From a virus: a DNA stretch of 36,442 nt. Shown one piece after another: positions 1 through 6,198 of the stretch. Position numbers and translations under genes: made by a program. The first letter of the stretch is position 1. The number at the start of each line of letters is the position of its first letter. Location of the stretch: the IMG/VR virus record IMGVR_UViG_3300042562_000223, positions 1 to 36,442 of that record. One strand, written 5' to 3'. The notes under the pieces are model-generated. The model did no database searches, was not told where the DNA came from, and saw only the letters and a program-made list of their open reading frames with translations.

Positions 1-74
1 ATGCTTAGGGTCCGAACTACGGTTTCGGTTATTATCTTGGTCTGGGTAGGGTACCCAAGAAAGTGAGCCTTACT

Positions 75-260
75 ATGATGCTGATGACAATGGACAATGC
101 GCTAGAGCTGGGGAATGCGCTACTGGCTGCTGCAGATCTGATGAAATCGGTTGATGTGACTACTGTCTCCATAGAGATCTACAATGGTCTGGCTGTAGCC
201 GTGCAAGGCAGTGGATCAGACCATACGATAATCCAGGTGATCGATACCTTACCTATCTAA
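75..260 (+). CDS. Small hypothetical protein
   Basis: A 61-residue protein that I do not recognise. It has no clear motif: a leucine/alanine-rich helical first half and a hydrophobic, valine/isoleucine-rich second half, with no obvious membrane segment. The frame is open from a GTG at 63, and ATG codons at 75, 78, 84 and 90 are all possible starts. I chose 75 because the weak purine-rich AGTGAG lies about 7 bases before it. The gene is followed closely by a terminator hairpin at 290-309, which supports it as the last gene of a unit entering from the left edge. Confidence 0.5.
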   Translation: MMLMTMDNALELGNALLAAADLMKSVDVTTVSIEIYNGLAVAVQGSGSDHTIIQVIDTLPI

Positions 261-289
261 CCTGAGACATCTGATCACTAGGAATGACA

Positions 290-309
290 AAGCCCCCGCA
301 AGGGGGCTT
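290..309 (+). terminator. Rho-independent-type hairpin
   Basis: Perfect 8-bp stem AAGCCCCC/GGGGGCTT with a GCAA tetraloop. No long T run follows, so termination may be incomplete. It closes the unit that contains the gene at 75-260 and isolates it from the integrase. Confidence 0.7.
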
Positions 310-334
310 ATCCATGTCTGGGGTATGGGGACGG

Positions 335-349
335 TAGTCCTAAGGACTA
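335..349. promoter_or_regulatory. 15-bp perfect palindrome upstream of integrase
   Basis: TAGTCCT-A-AGGACTA, two perfect 7-bp arms around one base. It lies in the 247-bp non-coding stretch before the integrase and is not followed by a T run, so an operator is more likely than a terminator. No known regulator is assigned. Confidence 0.4.
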
Positions 350-433
350 GTGGTTATGGTATTGGCTCGGGGCTGAAGGCCCTCGCAGGGTACATACGTT
401 CACAACATCTGTAAAGACATTTCTTCGTACATT

Positions 434-473
434 AGCAAAGTAATTTGCTTGACCATTTGTTCCTACCTTAGCA
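434..473 (+). promoter_or_regulatory. Integrase leader: inverted repeat and operator-like motif
   Basis: AGCAAA (434-439) and TTTGCT (444-449) form a 6-bp inverted repeat. TTAGCAA occurs at 432-438 and again at 468-474. The second copy is part of CTACCTTAGCA (463-473), a variant of the TTA-N3-TAACA motif seen ahead of other transcription units here. A -35-like TTGACC lies at 449-454, but I find no good -10 at standard spacing. The remainder of 310-507 shows nothing else I can name. Confidence 0.4.
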
Positions 474-507
474 ATGTATCCCAGTTCACCCCACTGGGAG
501 CATCACC

Positions 508-1584
508 ATGAAAGTCAAATACTGTGAAGAACGCAAGCGTGCAGACGGCAGCACAGCGTTCATCTTCAACCCACCCGCCTATGTGAAGGCAGCTACAGGT
601 GCGGTCTACACCCTCTTCCCCACGCGCAAGGAAGCCCATGCTCATGCAAATAGCATCTCCGCTGCGTACTGGGACTACAAGGCCAAGGCACGCAACGACA
701 GCATCTACATCGATGAGAACACGGTCGAGGGTCTGGTAGCCCACTACCGTACCACAGAGGCGTGGAAGATCCTGGCAGACAACAGCAAGCGGTCATACGA
801 CCTCATGCTCCGTAACAGCTGTTCGGTTCGTGTAGGCTCTTCCAACATCAATTTCGGTCACATGCTGGCCCGGAATGTTACCGTAGAGCTTGCTGACAAG
901 TTCAAGGAGACGATGCTCAAGCATAAGGGCCGTCACCGTGCCAATGCCTGCTGCAAAGTCATGCGCCGGGTCTTCAACGTGGCTCTACGGCACTCCCGGG
1001 TGCGGGCAAACCCCTTCATCATGCAGAACCTGAAGTCCACGCAGCCCAGAGTGGTGCTGTGGGAGCCAGAGCATATCGATACCTTCATCAAGAAGGCAGA
1101 TGAGATGGACCGCTGGTCGGTCGGGACCATCGCTTTGCTGTGCTACGAGCTGTGTCAGCGGCCTGGAGACATGCGGCAGCTGAAATGGGGCAACTACGTC
1201 AATGGTGTGTTCTCCTTCGTACAGGAGAAGACCAAGGTTGAGATGGAGATCGAAGCCACACCGTCCATCATGGATCGTCTGGCTATGCGGGATCGTGGAG
1301 CAGACGATCAGTTCATCATCATGGATGAGACTGGGCTTCGCGTAGGCTACGACCGGTTCAAGTACTACAAACTAGCGCGTGAGATCATCAAGGCTGCAGA
1401 TCTGCCTGATCATCTTCAGCTGAGGGATCTGCGCCGTACCGGTGCCACTGAGCTTGCAGAGCATGGATGCACTGAGGACGAGCTTAGATCGATCACTGGC
1501 CACCAGGGTCGGGATATCCTGAACACCTACGTCAGACCGACACGCGCAATGGCCCGTAACGCTATGCGGAAGCGGTTCGGCTGA
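508..1584 (+). CDS. int: Tyrosine recombinase (phage integrase)
   Basis: Site-specific recombinase that would join phage attP to the host attB; 358 residues, normal for the family. The C-terminal catalytic domain shows Arg218 in LCQRPGDMR, a beta-hairpin lysine around 241-243, the second Arg309 in RDLRRTGAT, His332 in TGHQ and the nucleophile Tyr341 in NTYVRP. The usual HxxR box reads RxxR here, so the first histidine is replaced by Arg306, a substitution tolerated in some family members. Residues 60-170 are the expected core/arm-binding region. ATG at 508 follows GGGAGCATCACC, a usable ribosome site. The probable attP is not adjacent but 3.7 kb downstream at 5267-5312. The function is confident; the host target is inferred from attP. 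Confidence 0.95.
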   Translation: MKVKYCEERKRADGSTAFIFNPPAYVKAATGAVYTLFPTRKEAHAHANSISAAYWDYKAKARNDSIYIDENTVEGLVAHYRTTEAWKILADNSKRSYDLMLRNSCSVRVGSSNINFGHMLARNVTVELADKFKETMLKHKGRHRANACCKVMRRVFNVALRHSRVRANPFIMQNLKSTQPRVVLWEPEHIDTFIKKADEMDRWSVGTIALLCYELCQRPGDMRQLKWGNYVNGVFSFVQEKTKVEMEIEATPSIMDRLAMRDRGADDQFIIMDETGLRVGYDRFKYYKLAREIIKAADLPDHLQLRDLRRTGATELAEHGCTEDELRSITGHQGRDILNTYVRPTRAMARNAMRKRFG

Positions 1585-1745
1585 TGTACGACAATCACCT
1601 TCCGCCACACATCGAAGCTGCCCTGCTCAACATGGGCGTCATCAGCCGCCAGCTGCTGGATCAGCCGTACCAAGGCCAGGTGGAAGATACCGACATCACC
1701 AAGCTCCTGGCTGAATTCGATGAAGACGGCGAACCCAACTTCTAA
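1584..1745 (+). CDS. Small acidic hypothetical protein
   Basis: A 53-residue protein starting MYDNHLPPHIEAAL and ending with an acidic tail (EFDEDGEPNF). Its ATG overlaps the integrase stop by one base (TGATG), which implies translational coupling. It has a predicted helical middle (about 9-25) and no cysteine or membrane segment. Coupling to the integrase makes an accessory role such as excision control conceivable, but nothing in the sequence shows a DNA-binding motif and the acidic composition argues against it. Unrecognised. Confidence 0.65.
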   Translation: MYDNHLPPHIEAALLNMGVISRQLLDQPYQGQVEDTDITKLLAEFDEDGEPNF

Positions 1746-1761
1746 TCCTAAGGGAACTGAG

Positions 1762-1929
1762 ATGCATTACATTGCTGGACTGCTGACTGCCATCCTGATG
1801 ATCGCCAAATTAGGTGGGTATGCCACCATTTCGTGGCTCATGGTGTTTGCTCCGCTGCTGATCTGGGCGGGAATGGCCCTGCTCATCCTGATCGTGATGG
1901 TTGCTATTGCTGCTCTGGTGGGCAAATGA
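1762..1929 (+). CDS. Small two-helix membrane protein
   Basis: A 55-residue, very hydrophobic protein with two membrane segments (about residues 4-24 and 27-52) separated by a short turn at residues 24-28, and a C-terminal lysine. The ATG at 1762 is preceded by AAGGGAACTGAG, a good ribosome site; an upstream in-frame ATG at 1720 lacks one. It overlaps thyX by ATGA. Many tailed phages carry similar 50-70-residue, two-helix membrane proteins of unknown role. A holin is possible by topology, but it lies in the early arm, far from the lysis genes, so I do not call it one. Confidence 0.75.
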   Translation: MHYIAGLLTAILMIAKLGGYATISWLMVFAPLLIWAGMALLILIVMVAIAALVGK

Positions 1930-2618
1930 AGGCTGAACTGATCGACCACATGGGATCAGACCTGAGTGTGGTCAACGCTGCACGGGTGTCCTTCGACAAG
2001 GTGAGTGACTGGGAACTGGTTTCTACGGAAGAGATACGGGACGGTAAGCTATATTTTACTACCCACCACCTTGCTCTTCCTGAATCTGACGCCGACCTGA
2101 TCACCTACCTCGCCAAGCACGACCATTGGAGTCCGTTCGCCCATACCGCCATCTCACTGAGGATGCAGGCACCGGTACCGATCCGTACCCAATGCTTCAA
2201 GCATAAGCAGGGCTTGGTCGAGAACGAGGAGAGCCGCAGGTATATCAGCGGTAGGCCACAGCTGTTCGTGCCTGATGAATTCAGGTCGAAGCCTGAGGGA
2301 TCAATCAAGCAGGGCAGCGGTGCGGTTCATGACCAATCCGGGGTGTGGAACATCAGGTACGAGGCTGCGTGTCAGGACAGCATCGATCTCTACAACGAGA
2401 TGATCGCTGATGGCGTATGTCCCGAGCAATGTAGGTTCGTCCTTCCCCAGGGCTGTGAAGTCCAATGGATCTGGACCGGTAATCTCTACGCCTTCGCTAA
2501 CTTTTACCTGAAGCGTACCGATACCCACGCACAGAAAGAGATCCAAGACCTGGCCCGCATGGTGGGCGAGATCATCGAACCGCTGTTTCCGATCAGCTGG
2601 AAATCCCTAGTCTCCTAA
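1926..2618 (+). CDS. thyX: Flavin-dependent thymidylate synthase ThyX
   Basis: Makes dTMP from dUMP using FAD, NADPH and methylene-tetrahydrofolate. The 230-residue length is typical. The start GSDLSVVNAARVSF is characteristic of the family. The signature is present in a variant form, KHKQGLVENEESRRY (92-106), where most bacterial enzymes have RHRxxSxNExSxRY; Asn100, Glu101, Ser103 and Arg105 are conserved. RTDTHAQKEI near 197-206 matches the C-terminal folate/dUMP-binding region. The upstream part of the open frame is non-coding; the start at 1926 forms an ATGA overlap with the membrane protein. Together with class II RNR and MazG it forms the phage nucleotide supply. ThyX is known from marine roseophage SIO1. 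Confidence 0.95.
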   Translation: MKAELIDHMGSDLSVVNAARVSFDKVSDWELVSTEEIRDGKLYFTTHHLALPESDADLITYLAKHDHWSPFAHTAISLRMQAPVPIRTQCFKHKQGLVENEESRRYISGRPQLFVPDEFRSKPEGSIKQGSGAVHDQSGVWNIRYEAACQDSIDLYNEMIADGVCPEQCRFVLPQGCEVQWIWTGNLYAFANFYLKRTDTHAQKEIQDLARMVGEIIEPLFPISWKSLVS

Positions 2619-2633
2619 TCAATCAAAAAACGA

Positions 2634-2921
2634 ATGAGCAGCAATATGTGGATCTACGCAAAAGACGACGAAGCCAACATCTGGAAGATCGATTTCAATA
2701 TCGTGAAATCCAAGATGGAGAAGACCCTGACCGAGAATTCCCCGATCAAGCGCATCCGTTGCACTGAGGATGATGTGCTGGATTGGGCATTGGATAACGC
2801 TCATTCGTTTGAGGATTGGATCCTGATGGAACAGGCACAACCTGCCAAACCAGTCCATCTGATCTTTGCGATGGTGATCCTGCGTGATGCTGAAGCAATG
2901 CCAATTCAAGGAGTAACGTGA
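2634..2921 (+). CDS. Hypothetical protein
   Basis: A 95-residue acidic protein with no motif I recognise. It contains several aromatic and charged stretches (DDEANIWKIDF, DWALDNAHSFEDWILM) and looks soluble. The start at 2634 has no good ribosome site; ATG at 2646 is an alternative that shortens it by four residues. The stop overlaps the next start (TGATG), so it belongs to the same chain of coupled small genes. Confidence 0.65.
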   Translation: MSSNMWIYAKDDEANIWKIDFNIVKSKMEKTLTENSPIKRIRCTEDDVLDWALDNAHSFEDWILMEQAQPAKPVHLIFAMVILRDAEAMPIQGVT

Positions 2922-3247
2922 TGGGGGAACCTATCATCACCATCCACCTATCGGACTACCATGCAGTGCAGGGTACCCGTGCTGAGGTTTCCGCAATCCT
3001 GGGACGGGATGTAGAAGCATATGCCAGAGAGGTCTTGAAGGATCCGCATCACTATAACTTCGACTGCGTTGATGCTGCCTTTGACATCCTGTCGTATAGC
3101 ACCGTCCAGTCTGATCACGAACTCTGCCGCAATGCAGAGGAATTCCTGGATGAACCTATATCCATGAAGGTGGTAGCGGTATGCGCCACACTAATATCCG
3201 TCTCTCTGATCGTACTGTCCGTAATGTTTGCACAGGTGCTGCTATGA
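2921..3247 (+). CDS. Hypothetical protein with C-terminal membrane helix
   Basis: A 108-residue protein with a soluble N-terminal part of about 80 residues (rich in Asp, His and Tyr) and one hydrophobic helix at about 83-107 (VVAVCATLISVSLIVLSVMF), giving a tail-anchored topology. The start at 2921 is supported by AAGGAG seven bases upstream; the GTG three bases earlier is less well placed. It overlaps its neighbours by one base before and by ATGA after. Function unknown. Confidence 0.7.
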   Translation: MGEPIITIHLSDYHAVQGTRAEVSAILGRDVEAYAREVLKDPHHYNFDCVDAAFDILSYSTVQSDHELCRNAEEFLDEPISMKVVAVCATLISVSLIVLSVMFAQVLL

Positions 3248-3543
3248 CTGATGATCTGGTCTCCCGTTATGACGCGTTGAAAGCCGTGGATATCTGGGAA
3301 AGCGACTGGCCCTGTACCTATAGTGCCATTCTCGCCCTTCCAGCCGTGCAAACTGCCTTCGTTCGTCTGGTGTTCAACAATGCGGATGCCACACCAAAGA
3401 CAGAAGTGCTGGATGTCTCCAGAGATTGTGTCGCACGTATTATGGAATGGTACGGCGCTTTCTGTGCTGGGGACAGATACACCGTGACAATGGACGGTAG
3501 GAATGTCCGCATGGACCAGAATGGAGCAATGGCAGATGGATGA
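3244..3543 (+). CDS. Hypothetical protein
   Basis: A 99-residue protein starting MTDDLVSRYDALKAVD, an opening often found in small phage proteins of unknown role. The start is set by an ATGA overlap with the preceding gene; an earlier in-frame ATG at 3181 would lie deep inside that gene. The middle is rich in valine and aromatic residues and looks like a compact soluble fold. No catalytic motif is visible. Confidence 0.65.
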   Translation: MTDDLVSRYDALKAVDIWESDWPCTYSAILALPAVQTAFVRLVFNNADATPKTEVLDVSRDCVARIMEWYGAFCAGDRYTVTMDGRNVRMDQNGAMADG

Positions 3544-4051
3544 TGTGGTGAAGCGTCTGAAGCTTTGGGAAAAGGTCTTCCCAGAGGATTTGGATAAGGA
3601 AGAGGGCCACCTCTATCAGGAAGCTGCTGATCGTATTGAGCAGCTGGAGCTGGAACTGTCTATCTCCCGCATGGCACAGGTGGTTATGGACAATACCGTT
3701 GAGGCCCTGACTAAAGCTGACGACCGCATCGACACTTTAACCGCGCAACTGGAAAGCACCCTCAGGGACCGGAAGCTGATCCTTGAGGAGCGCGACCGCA
3801 CCTTTGCGCTGATGCTGGCCCGCGTCTTAAAAGCAGAAGCAGAATGGCGCAAATATGAAGCCGCTTGGATGACTGCCGAGGGTAAGCTGGCTGACGCAGA
3901 GGCAGACAACGCGCGGCTGCGTGGGGCGATGACAGGAATTAAGCGGGCAGCGGCGCACAGGATGCAAAACGACCCAAAAGACTTGCACAGCTACTACTTT
4001 TACACCGCCGACGCCGCCCTCAACACCGGAAAGGAGCCGAGCCATGAGTGA
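3536..4051 (+). CDS. Coiled-coil hypothetical protein
   Basis: A 171-residue protein dominated by long charged helices (residues about 15-140), with heptad-like leucines in the stretches around ADRIEQLELELSISRM and DDRIDTLTAQLESTLRDRK, consistent with a coiled coil. The start at 3536 is chosen because GGAG lies about nine bases before it; in-frame ATGs at 3503 and 3521 are alternatives with poorer spacing. From about 3820 the base composition shifts to many GCGC/CGCG words, unlike upstream genes, which suggests that the end of this gene and the next ones were acquired together. Function unknown. Confidence 0.65.
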   Translation: MDDVVKRLKLWEKVFPEDLDKEEGHLYQEAADRIEQLELELSISRMAQVVMDNTVEALTKADDRIDTLTAQLESTLRDRKLILEERDRTFALMLARVLKAEAEWRKYEAAWMTAEGKLADAEADNARLRGAMTGIKRAAAHRMQNDPKDLHSYYFYTADAALNTGKEPSHE

Positions 4052-4301
4052 CCTACCAGAGTCTATCTGGGCTGATCCCCCTGACATTTTCGATGACATG
4101 AGCATTTGGTACAACTATCCGACCAAAGGCCAAACCCAATACATCCGCGCAGACACAGTGCAAGCGCAGATCGACGCGGCTGTGAAGGCGGAACGGGAGC
4201 GGTGCGCGAAGGTGGCCTTTGGCTTTGGCGCTGTGGACATGCTGGCCGAACACAAACCGTTCGCTATCGCCGCAGCTATCCGCAAGGGGGACCAGCCATG
4301 A
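4044..4301 (+). CDS. Hypothetical protein ending in IRKGDQP
   Basis: An 85-residue protein. The central helix with AQIDAAVKAERERCAKVA is a pattern common in small phage proteins of unknown function. A clear ribosome site AAAGGAG precedes the ATG. Its last codons, the ribosome site for the next gene and that gene's ATG lie inside a 24-bp sequence that is repeated exactly at the end of the following gene. Function unknown. Confidence 0.7.
   Translation: MSDLPESIWADPPDIFDDMSIWYNYPTKGQTQYIRADTVQAQIDAAVKAERERCAKVAFGFGAVDMLAEHKPFAIAAAIRKGDQP
4278..4301 (+). repeat. 24-bp direct repeat, copy 1
   Basis: Exact 24-bp sequence shared with 4514-4537. It encodes the terminal IRKGDQP and stop, and also carries AAGGGGG plus the overlapping ATGA that starts the next gene. 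Flanking bases differ, so the match ends sharply. Confidence 0.9.
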
Positions 4302-4537
4302 GCCTGCAAATCTGCCGCGTGCCGACATGGGGCTTCAGCATCACCGAGGCAAGCTATTACGGGTGGCGCTGGGGCGCGCATGTGGGACCGTGGGTCGTGC
4401 TATTTGGAAAGCCGAAGTGGCCCGCTGGATTCATGCAATGCGGACGTGATTGTTATTACGGCGACGACAACTGCAACGAATATTGCTGCGGTTCGGCAAC
4501 GTACCCGCCCATGATCCGCAAGGGGGACCAGCCATGA
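4298..4537 (+). CDS. Cysteine- and tryptophan-rich hypothetical protein
   Basis: A 79-residue protein with many Trp, Tyr, Gly and Cys residues, starting MSLQICRVPTWGFSI and containing CGRDCYYGDDNCNEYCCG (about 49-66), where five closely spaced cysteines could bind metal or form disulfides. The start is fixed by ATGA overlap with AAGGGGG upstream. The C-terminus IRKGDQP duplicates that of the preceding protein through the 24-bp repeat. I do not recognise a family. Confidence 0.65.
   Translation: MSLQICRVPTWGFSITEASYYGWRWGAHVGPWVVLFGKPKWPAGFMQCGRDCYYGDDNCNEYCCGSATYPPMIRKGDQP
4514..4537 (+). repeat. 24-bp direct repeat, copy 2
   Basis: Second exact copy of the 24-bp gene-junction sequence at 4278-4301, 236 bp apart. 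It again spans a gene end, a ribosome site and the next start codon. Confidence 0.9.
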
Positions 4538-4704
4538 CCGATGACCCAAACCCCGGCTCACCCAAAGCAGTGGAGAAAGGTTGCACATGCCCAATCATAG
4601 ACAACCACCACGGCGAAGGTTTCCCCCTCGAAGGGATTCGCACCTTCTGGATTGAAGCTACATGCCCGCTGCATGGAGTTTACCCTGAAGGGGGTGACGC
4701 ATGA
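4534..4704 (+). CDS. Small cysteine-containing phage protein
   Basis: A 56-residue protein with CTCPIIDNHHGEG (residues about 19-31) and CPLHG near the C-terminus. The paired cysteines and the neighbouring histidines suggest a small zinc-binding fold. Similar short proteins with a CTCP...CPLHG pattern are, from memory, common in phages of alphaproteobacteria, without known function. The start is set by ATGA overlap and the ribosome site inside the 24-bp repeat. It overlaps the next gene by ATGA. Confidence 0.7.
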   Translation: MTDDPNPGSPKAVEKGCTCPIIDNHHGEGFPLEGIRTFWIEATCPLHGVYPEGGDA

Positions 4705-4877
4705 ACGACCTAATCAATGACCTAGACCGGATCGCCACCATCGCTGATGGACCACAACTGTACTGGCCGTACGTAGCGATGGTGGCGAGGAAAGCGGCTC
4801 TGACCATCAAAGATATGGAAGCTGAGATTAATCAACTGCAGGAGCAGGTACAGTGCGACAGGATCTCACCGATATGA
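4701..4877 (+). CDS. Small hypothetical protein
   Basis: A 58-residue protein starting MNDLINDLDRIATIADG. It is mostly helical, with a charged C-terminal helix (IKDMEAEINQLQEQVQ) that could form a short coiled coil. GAAGGGGG lies upstream at the usual distance, and the gene overlaps both neighbours by ATGA. Function unknown. Confidence 0.65.
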   Translation: MNDLINDLDRIATIADGPQLYWPYVAMVARKAALTIKDMEAEINQLQEQVQCDRISPI

Positions 4878-5086
4878 CCAAAGAGCCGTGGGAGATGGTG
4901 GTGACTGAGGTACAAGAGAATGAAGACGGTGGAGCCACCATCACCTTCGATCTGGATGCAGGCGCTACGAAGGCTATGACTAATATCGGTCTGCAGTTCG
5001 TGCTATATTGTGCTGCAGCTGGCGTTGATATGCAGGATGCCCTGGACGGGATTCTCGCTAGTAACCCAGCTACCACACCAGCTTAG
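4874..5086 (+). CDS. Small conserved-looking hypothetical protein
   Basis: A 70-residue protein, MTKEPWEMVVTEVQENEDGG followed by a segment with VLYCAAAGVDMQDAL. Short phage proteins with the pattern VxENEDGxA...GLxFVLYCAA...DAxD are familiar as conserved hypotheticals. The start at 4874 gives an ATGA overlap; GTG at 4853, preceded by GGAG, is a credible alternative adding seven residues. It is the last gene before the attP region. Confidence 0.7.
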   Translation: MTKEPWEMVVTEVQENEDGGATITFDLDAGATKAMTNIGLQFVLYCAAAGVDMQDALDGILASNPATTPA

Positions 5087-5266
5087 GTAACAGTTACGCC
5101 CTGGCTGATGGCGGTACGGGAATAGCCCAAGCCGGATCTGATCGAAGTCAAACCCAGGTCCGGTACGCCCCAACTAAGTGAATTTCTAGTGTGGTTACTA
5201 CAGATACCGCCACTTTTACCAACTCCACTACACTCGCGGACACAAAAGTGAATGATATCAGTGGTT

Positions 5267-5312
5267 TGGTTGCGGGGACAGGATTTGAACCTGTGACCTT
5301 CAGGTTATGAGC
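5267..5312 (-). other. attP core: 3' half of an initiator tRNA-Met
   Basis: Read on the minus strand this gives the anticodon loop CTCATAA (anticodon CAT), the 3' anticodon stem CCTGA, variable loop AGGTC, T arm ACAGG-TTCAAAT-CCTGT, the acceptor strand CCCCGCA and ACCA. The A at position 72 of the acceptor strand is a hallmark of initiator tRNA. The sequence left of the anticodon loop does not continue as tRNA, so this is not a gene but the identity segment that restores the host tRNA after integration. Confidence 0.85.
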
Positions 5313-5323
5313 AATCCTATAGA

Positions 5324-5336
5324 TATCAATGGGTTA
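5324..5336 (+). promoter_or_regulatory. IHF binding site (perfect consensus)
   Basis: TATCAATGGGTTA matches WATCAANNNNTTR at every position and sits 11 bases right of the attP core, where IHF would bend the arm. A one-mismatch copy, TATCAGTGGTTTG, lies at 5256-5268 on the left edge of the core. Confidence 0.65.
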
Positions 5337-5368
5337 CAGACCGACCCATTCTCCACTTTGATACCTTC

Positions 5369-5413
5369 TTACCTTAACAAAGTTCTTGCCTTTACCTGAA
5401 CGGTCAGCATAAT
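5369..5413 (+). promoter_or_regulatory. Primase leader: operator-like motif and possible promoter
   Basis: TTACCTTAACA (5369-5379) is a good copy of the TTA-N3-TAACA motif. TTGCCT (5386-5391) and CATAAT (5408-5413) form a possible sigma-70 promoter with 16-bp spacing. If it is used, transcription would begin almost at the primase ATG (5422), giving a nearly leaderless message, so the true promoter may instead lie upstream of the motif. Confidence 0.4.
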
Positions 5414-5421
5414 GGACGGTC

Positions 5422-6198
5422 ATGTACAGCTATCGCGAACAGCTTGAGCTTCTGAAGCCTATCCGGATACGGGACGGGGAATCCAAGCGCATCGACTGCC
5501 CCTTCTGTGGTGGTAGAGGCACCTTCACGCTGTCGAACATCGATGGTCGGAAGGTCTGGAACTGCTACAAGGCCAGTTGCCCATCGTCTGGATCTGTGGC
5601 CACGGAGATGAGCCTGGACACGATCAAGCGTCGTCTGAGCGGCACCCCAGCTGATGCATCCAGACCCCTGGTAGCCCTGCCTACGCTCCTGTCTGACCCC
5701 AAGAATCACGATAACGTCCTGACGTATCTGGACAAGGTCGGATCTCTGTATGCCTACGAACAGGGTCTGATCCAGATCAAGTTCGCCCCAGCTGAGAACC
5801 GGGTTCTGTTCTTTTTCCATCATAAGCTCGGGGCCGTAGGACGAGCTTTGGATGATCGCAAGCCGAAATGGAAAGCATACGGGGATGTCTCTGGCCTGCT
5901 TTCGGTAGGGTCAGGACAGGTCGCGGTACTGGTCGAAGATGCTGCTTCTGCCTGTTCTGTAGCAAGGTTGCCACTTTGTTCAGGTTGCGCGCTACTAGGA
6001 ACTTCAGTTAGTGTAACTCATAAGGCTCAACTGCGTGCGTACACCAGGGTCATCATTGCTCTGGATAAGGACGCCAGCCGAAAGGCCGTTGAACTGAGTA
6101 AAAAGCTAGAGGGACTACTAGACGTGCGGATCGCCATGCTAGATGAAGATCTGAAGTATTTAAGCATCGCAACCATAACAAGGATACTCAAACTATGA
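5422..6198 (+). CDS. DNA primase (zinc-binding and TOPRIM domains)
   Basis: Synthesises RNA primers for replication. The 258-residue protein has an N-terminal zinc finger with Cys26, Cys29, Cys48 and Cys53 (CPFCGGRG and NCYKASC), as in T7 gp4 and DnaG-type primases. A TOPRIM domain follows, with the acidic glutamate Glu172 in VLVEDAAS and the paired aspartates Asp215/Asp217 in IIALDKDA. There is no helicase domain in the same chain; the helicase is a separate gene at 6502, so the T7 gp4 arrangement is split here. The start MYSYREQL fits the distance to the zinc finger. It overlaps the next gene by ATGA. Confidence 0.92.
   Translation: MYSYREQLELLKPIRIRDGESKRIDCPFCGGRGTFTLSNIDGRKVWNCYKASCPSSGSVATEMSLDTIKRRLSGTPADASRPLVALPTLLSDPKNHDNVLTYLDKVGSLYAYEQGLIQIKFAPAENRVLFFFHHKLGAVGRALDDRKPKWKAYGDVSGLLSVGSGQVAVLVEDAASACSVARLPLCSGCALLGTSVSVTHKAQLRAYTRVIIALDKDASRKAVELSKKLEGLLDVRIAMLDEDLKYLSIATITRILKL

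Larger units (their letters stand above)
5170..5362. other. attP: Probable phage attachment region (attP)
   Basis: This non-coding region between 5087 and 5421 contains a 46-bp tRNA-derived core (5267-5312), IHF-like sites on both sides, and repeated arm-type motifs: AAGTGAAT at 5176-5183, CCACTTTTA at 5210-5218, AAAAGTGAAT at 5244-5253 and CCACTTTGAT at 5353-5362. On one strand or the other all contain AAGTG. An inverted repeat AATGGGT/ACCCATT (5328-5334 and 5344-5350) lies just right of the core. This is the usual architecture of a lambda-type integrase attP. Upstream, 5087-5097 is a short inverted repeat GTAAC-A-GTTAC. The motifs are seen directly; the role is inferred. Confidence 0.8.

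Noticed and set aside
1-62. Promoter or gene at the left edge
   Set aside because: A short CTTGG/CCAAG dyad (36-40, 55-59) and a GGGTACCC palindrome (49-56) are visible, but no promoter pair or coding frame can be supported this close to the edge.
1762-1929. Holin call for the two-helix membrane protein
   Set aside because: The topology fits, but it lies in the early arm next to integrase and ThyX, far from lysozyme and spanins.
5267-5345. Complete tRNA gene on the minus strand
   Set aside because: Only the part from the anticodon loop to CCA is tRNA-like; the sequence that should hold the acceptor 5' strand, D arm and 5' anticodon stem does not pair. It is an attachment-site remnant.
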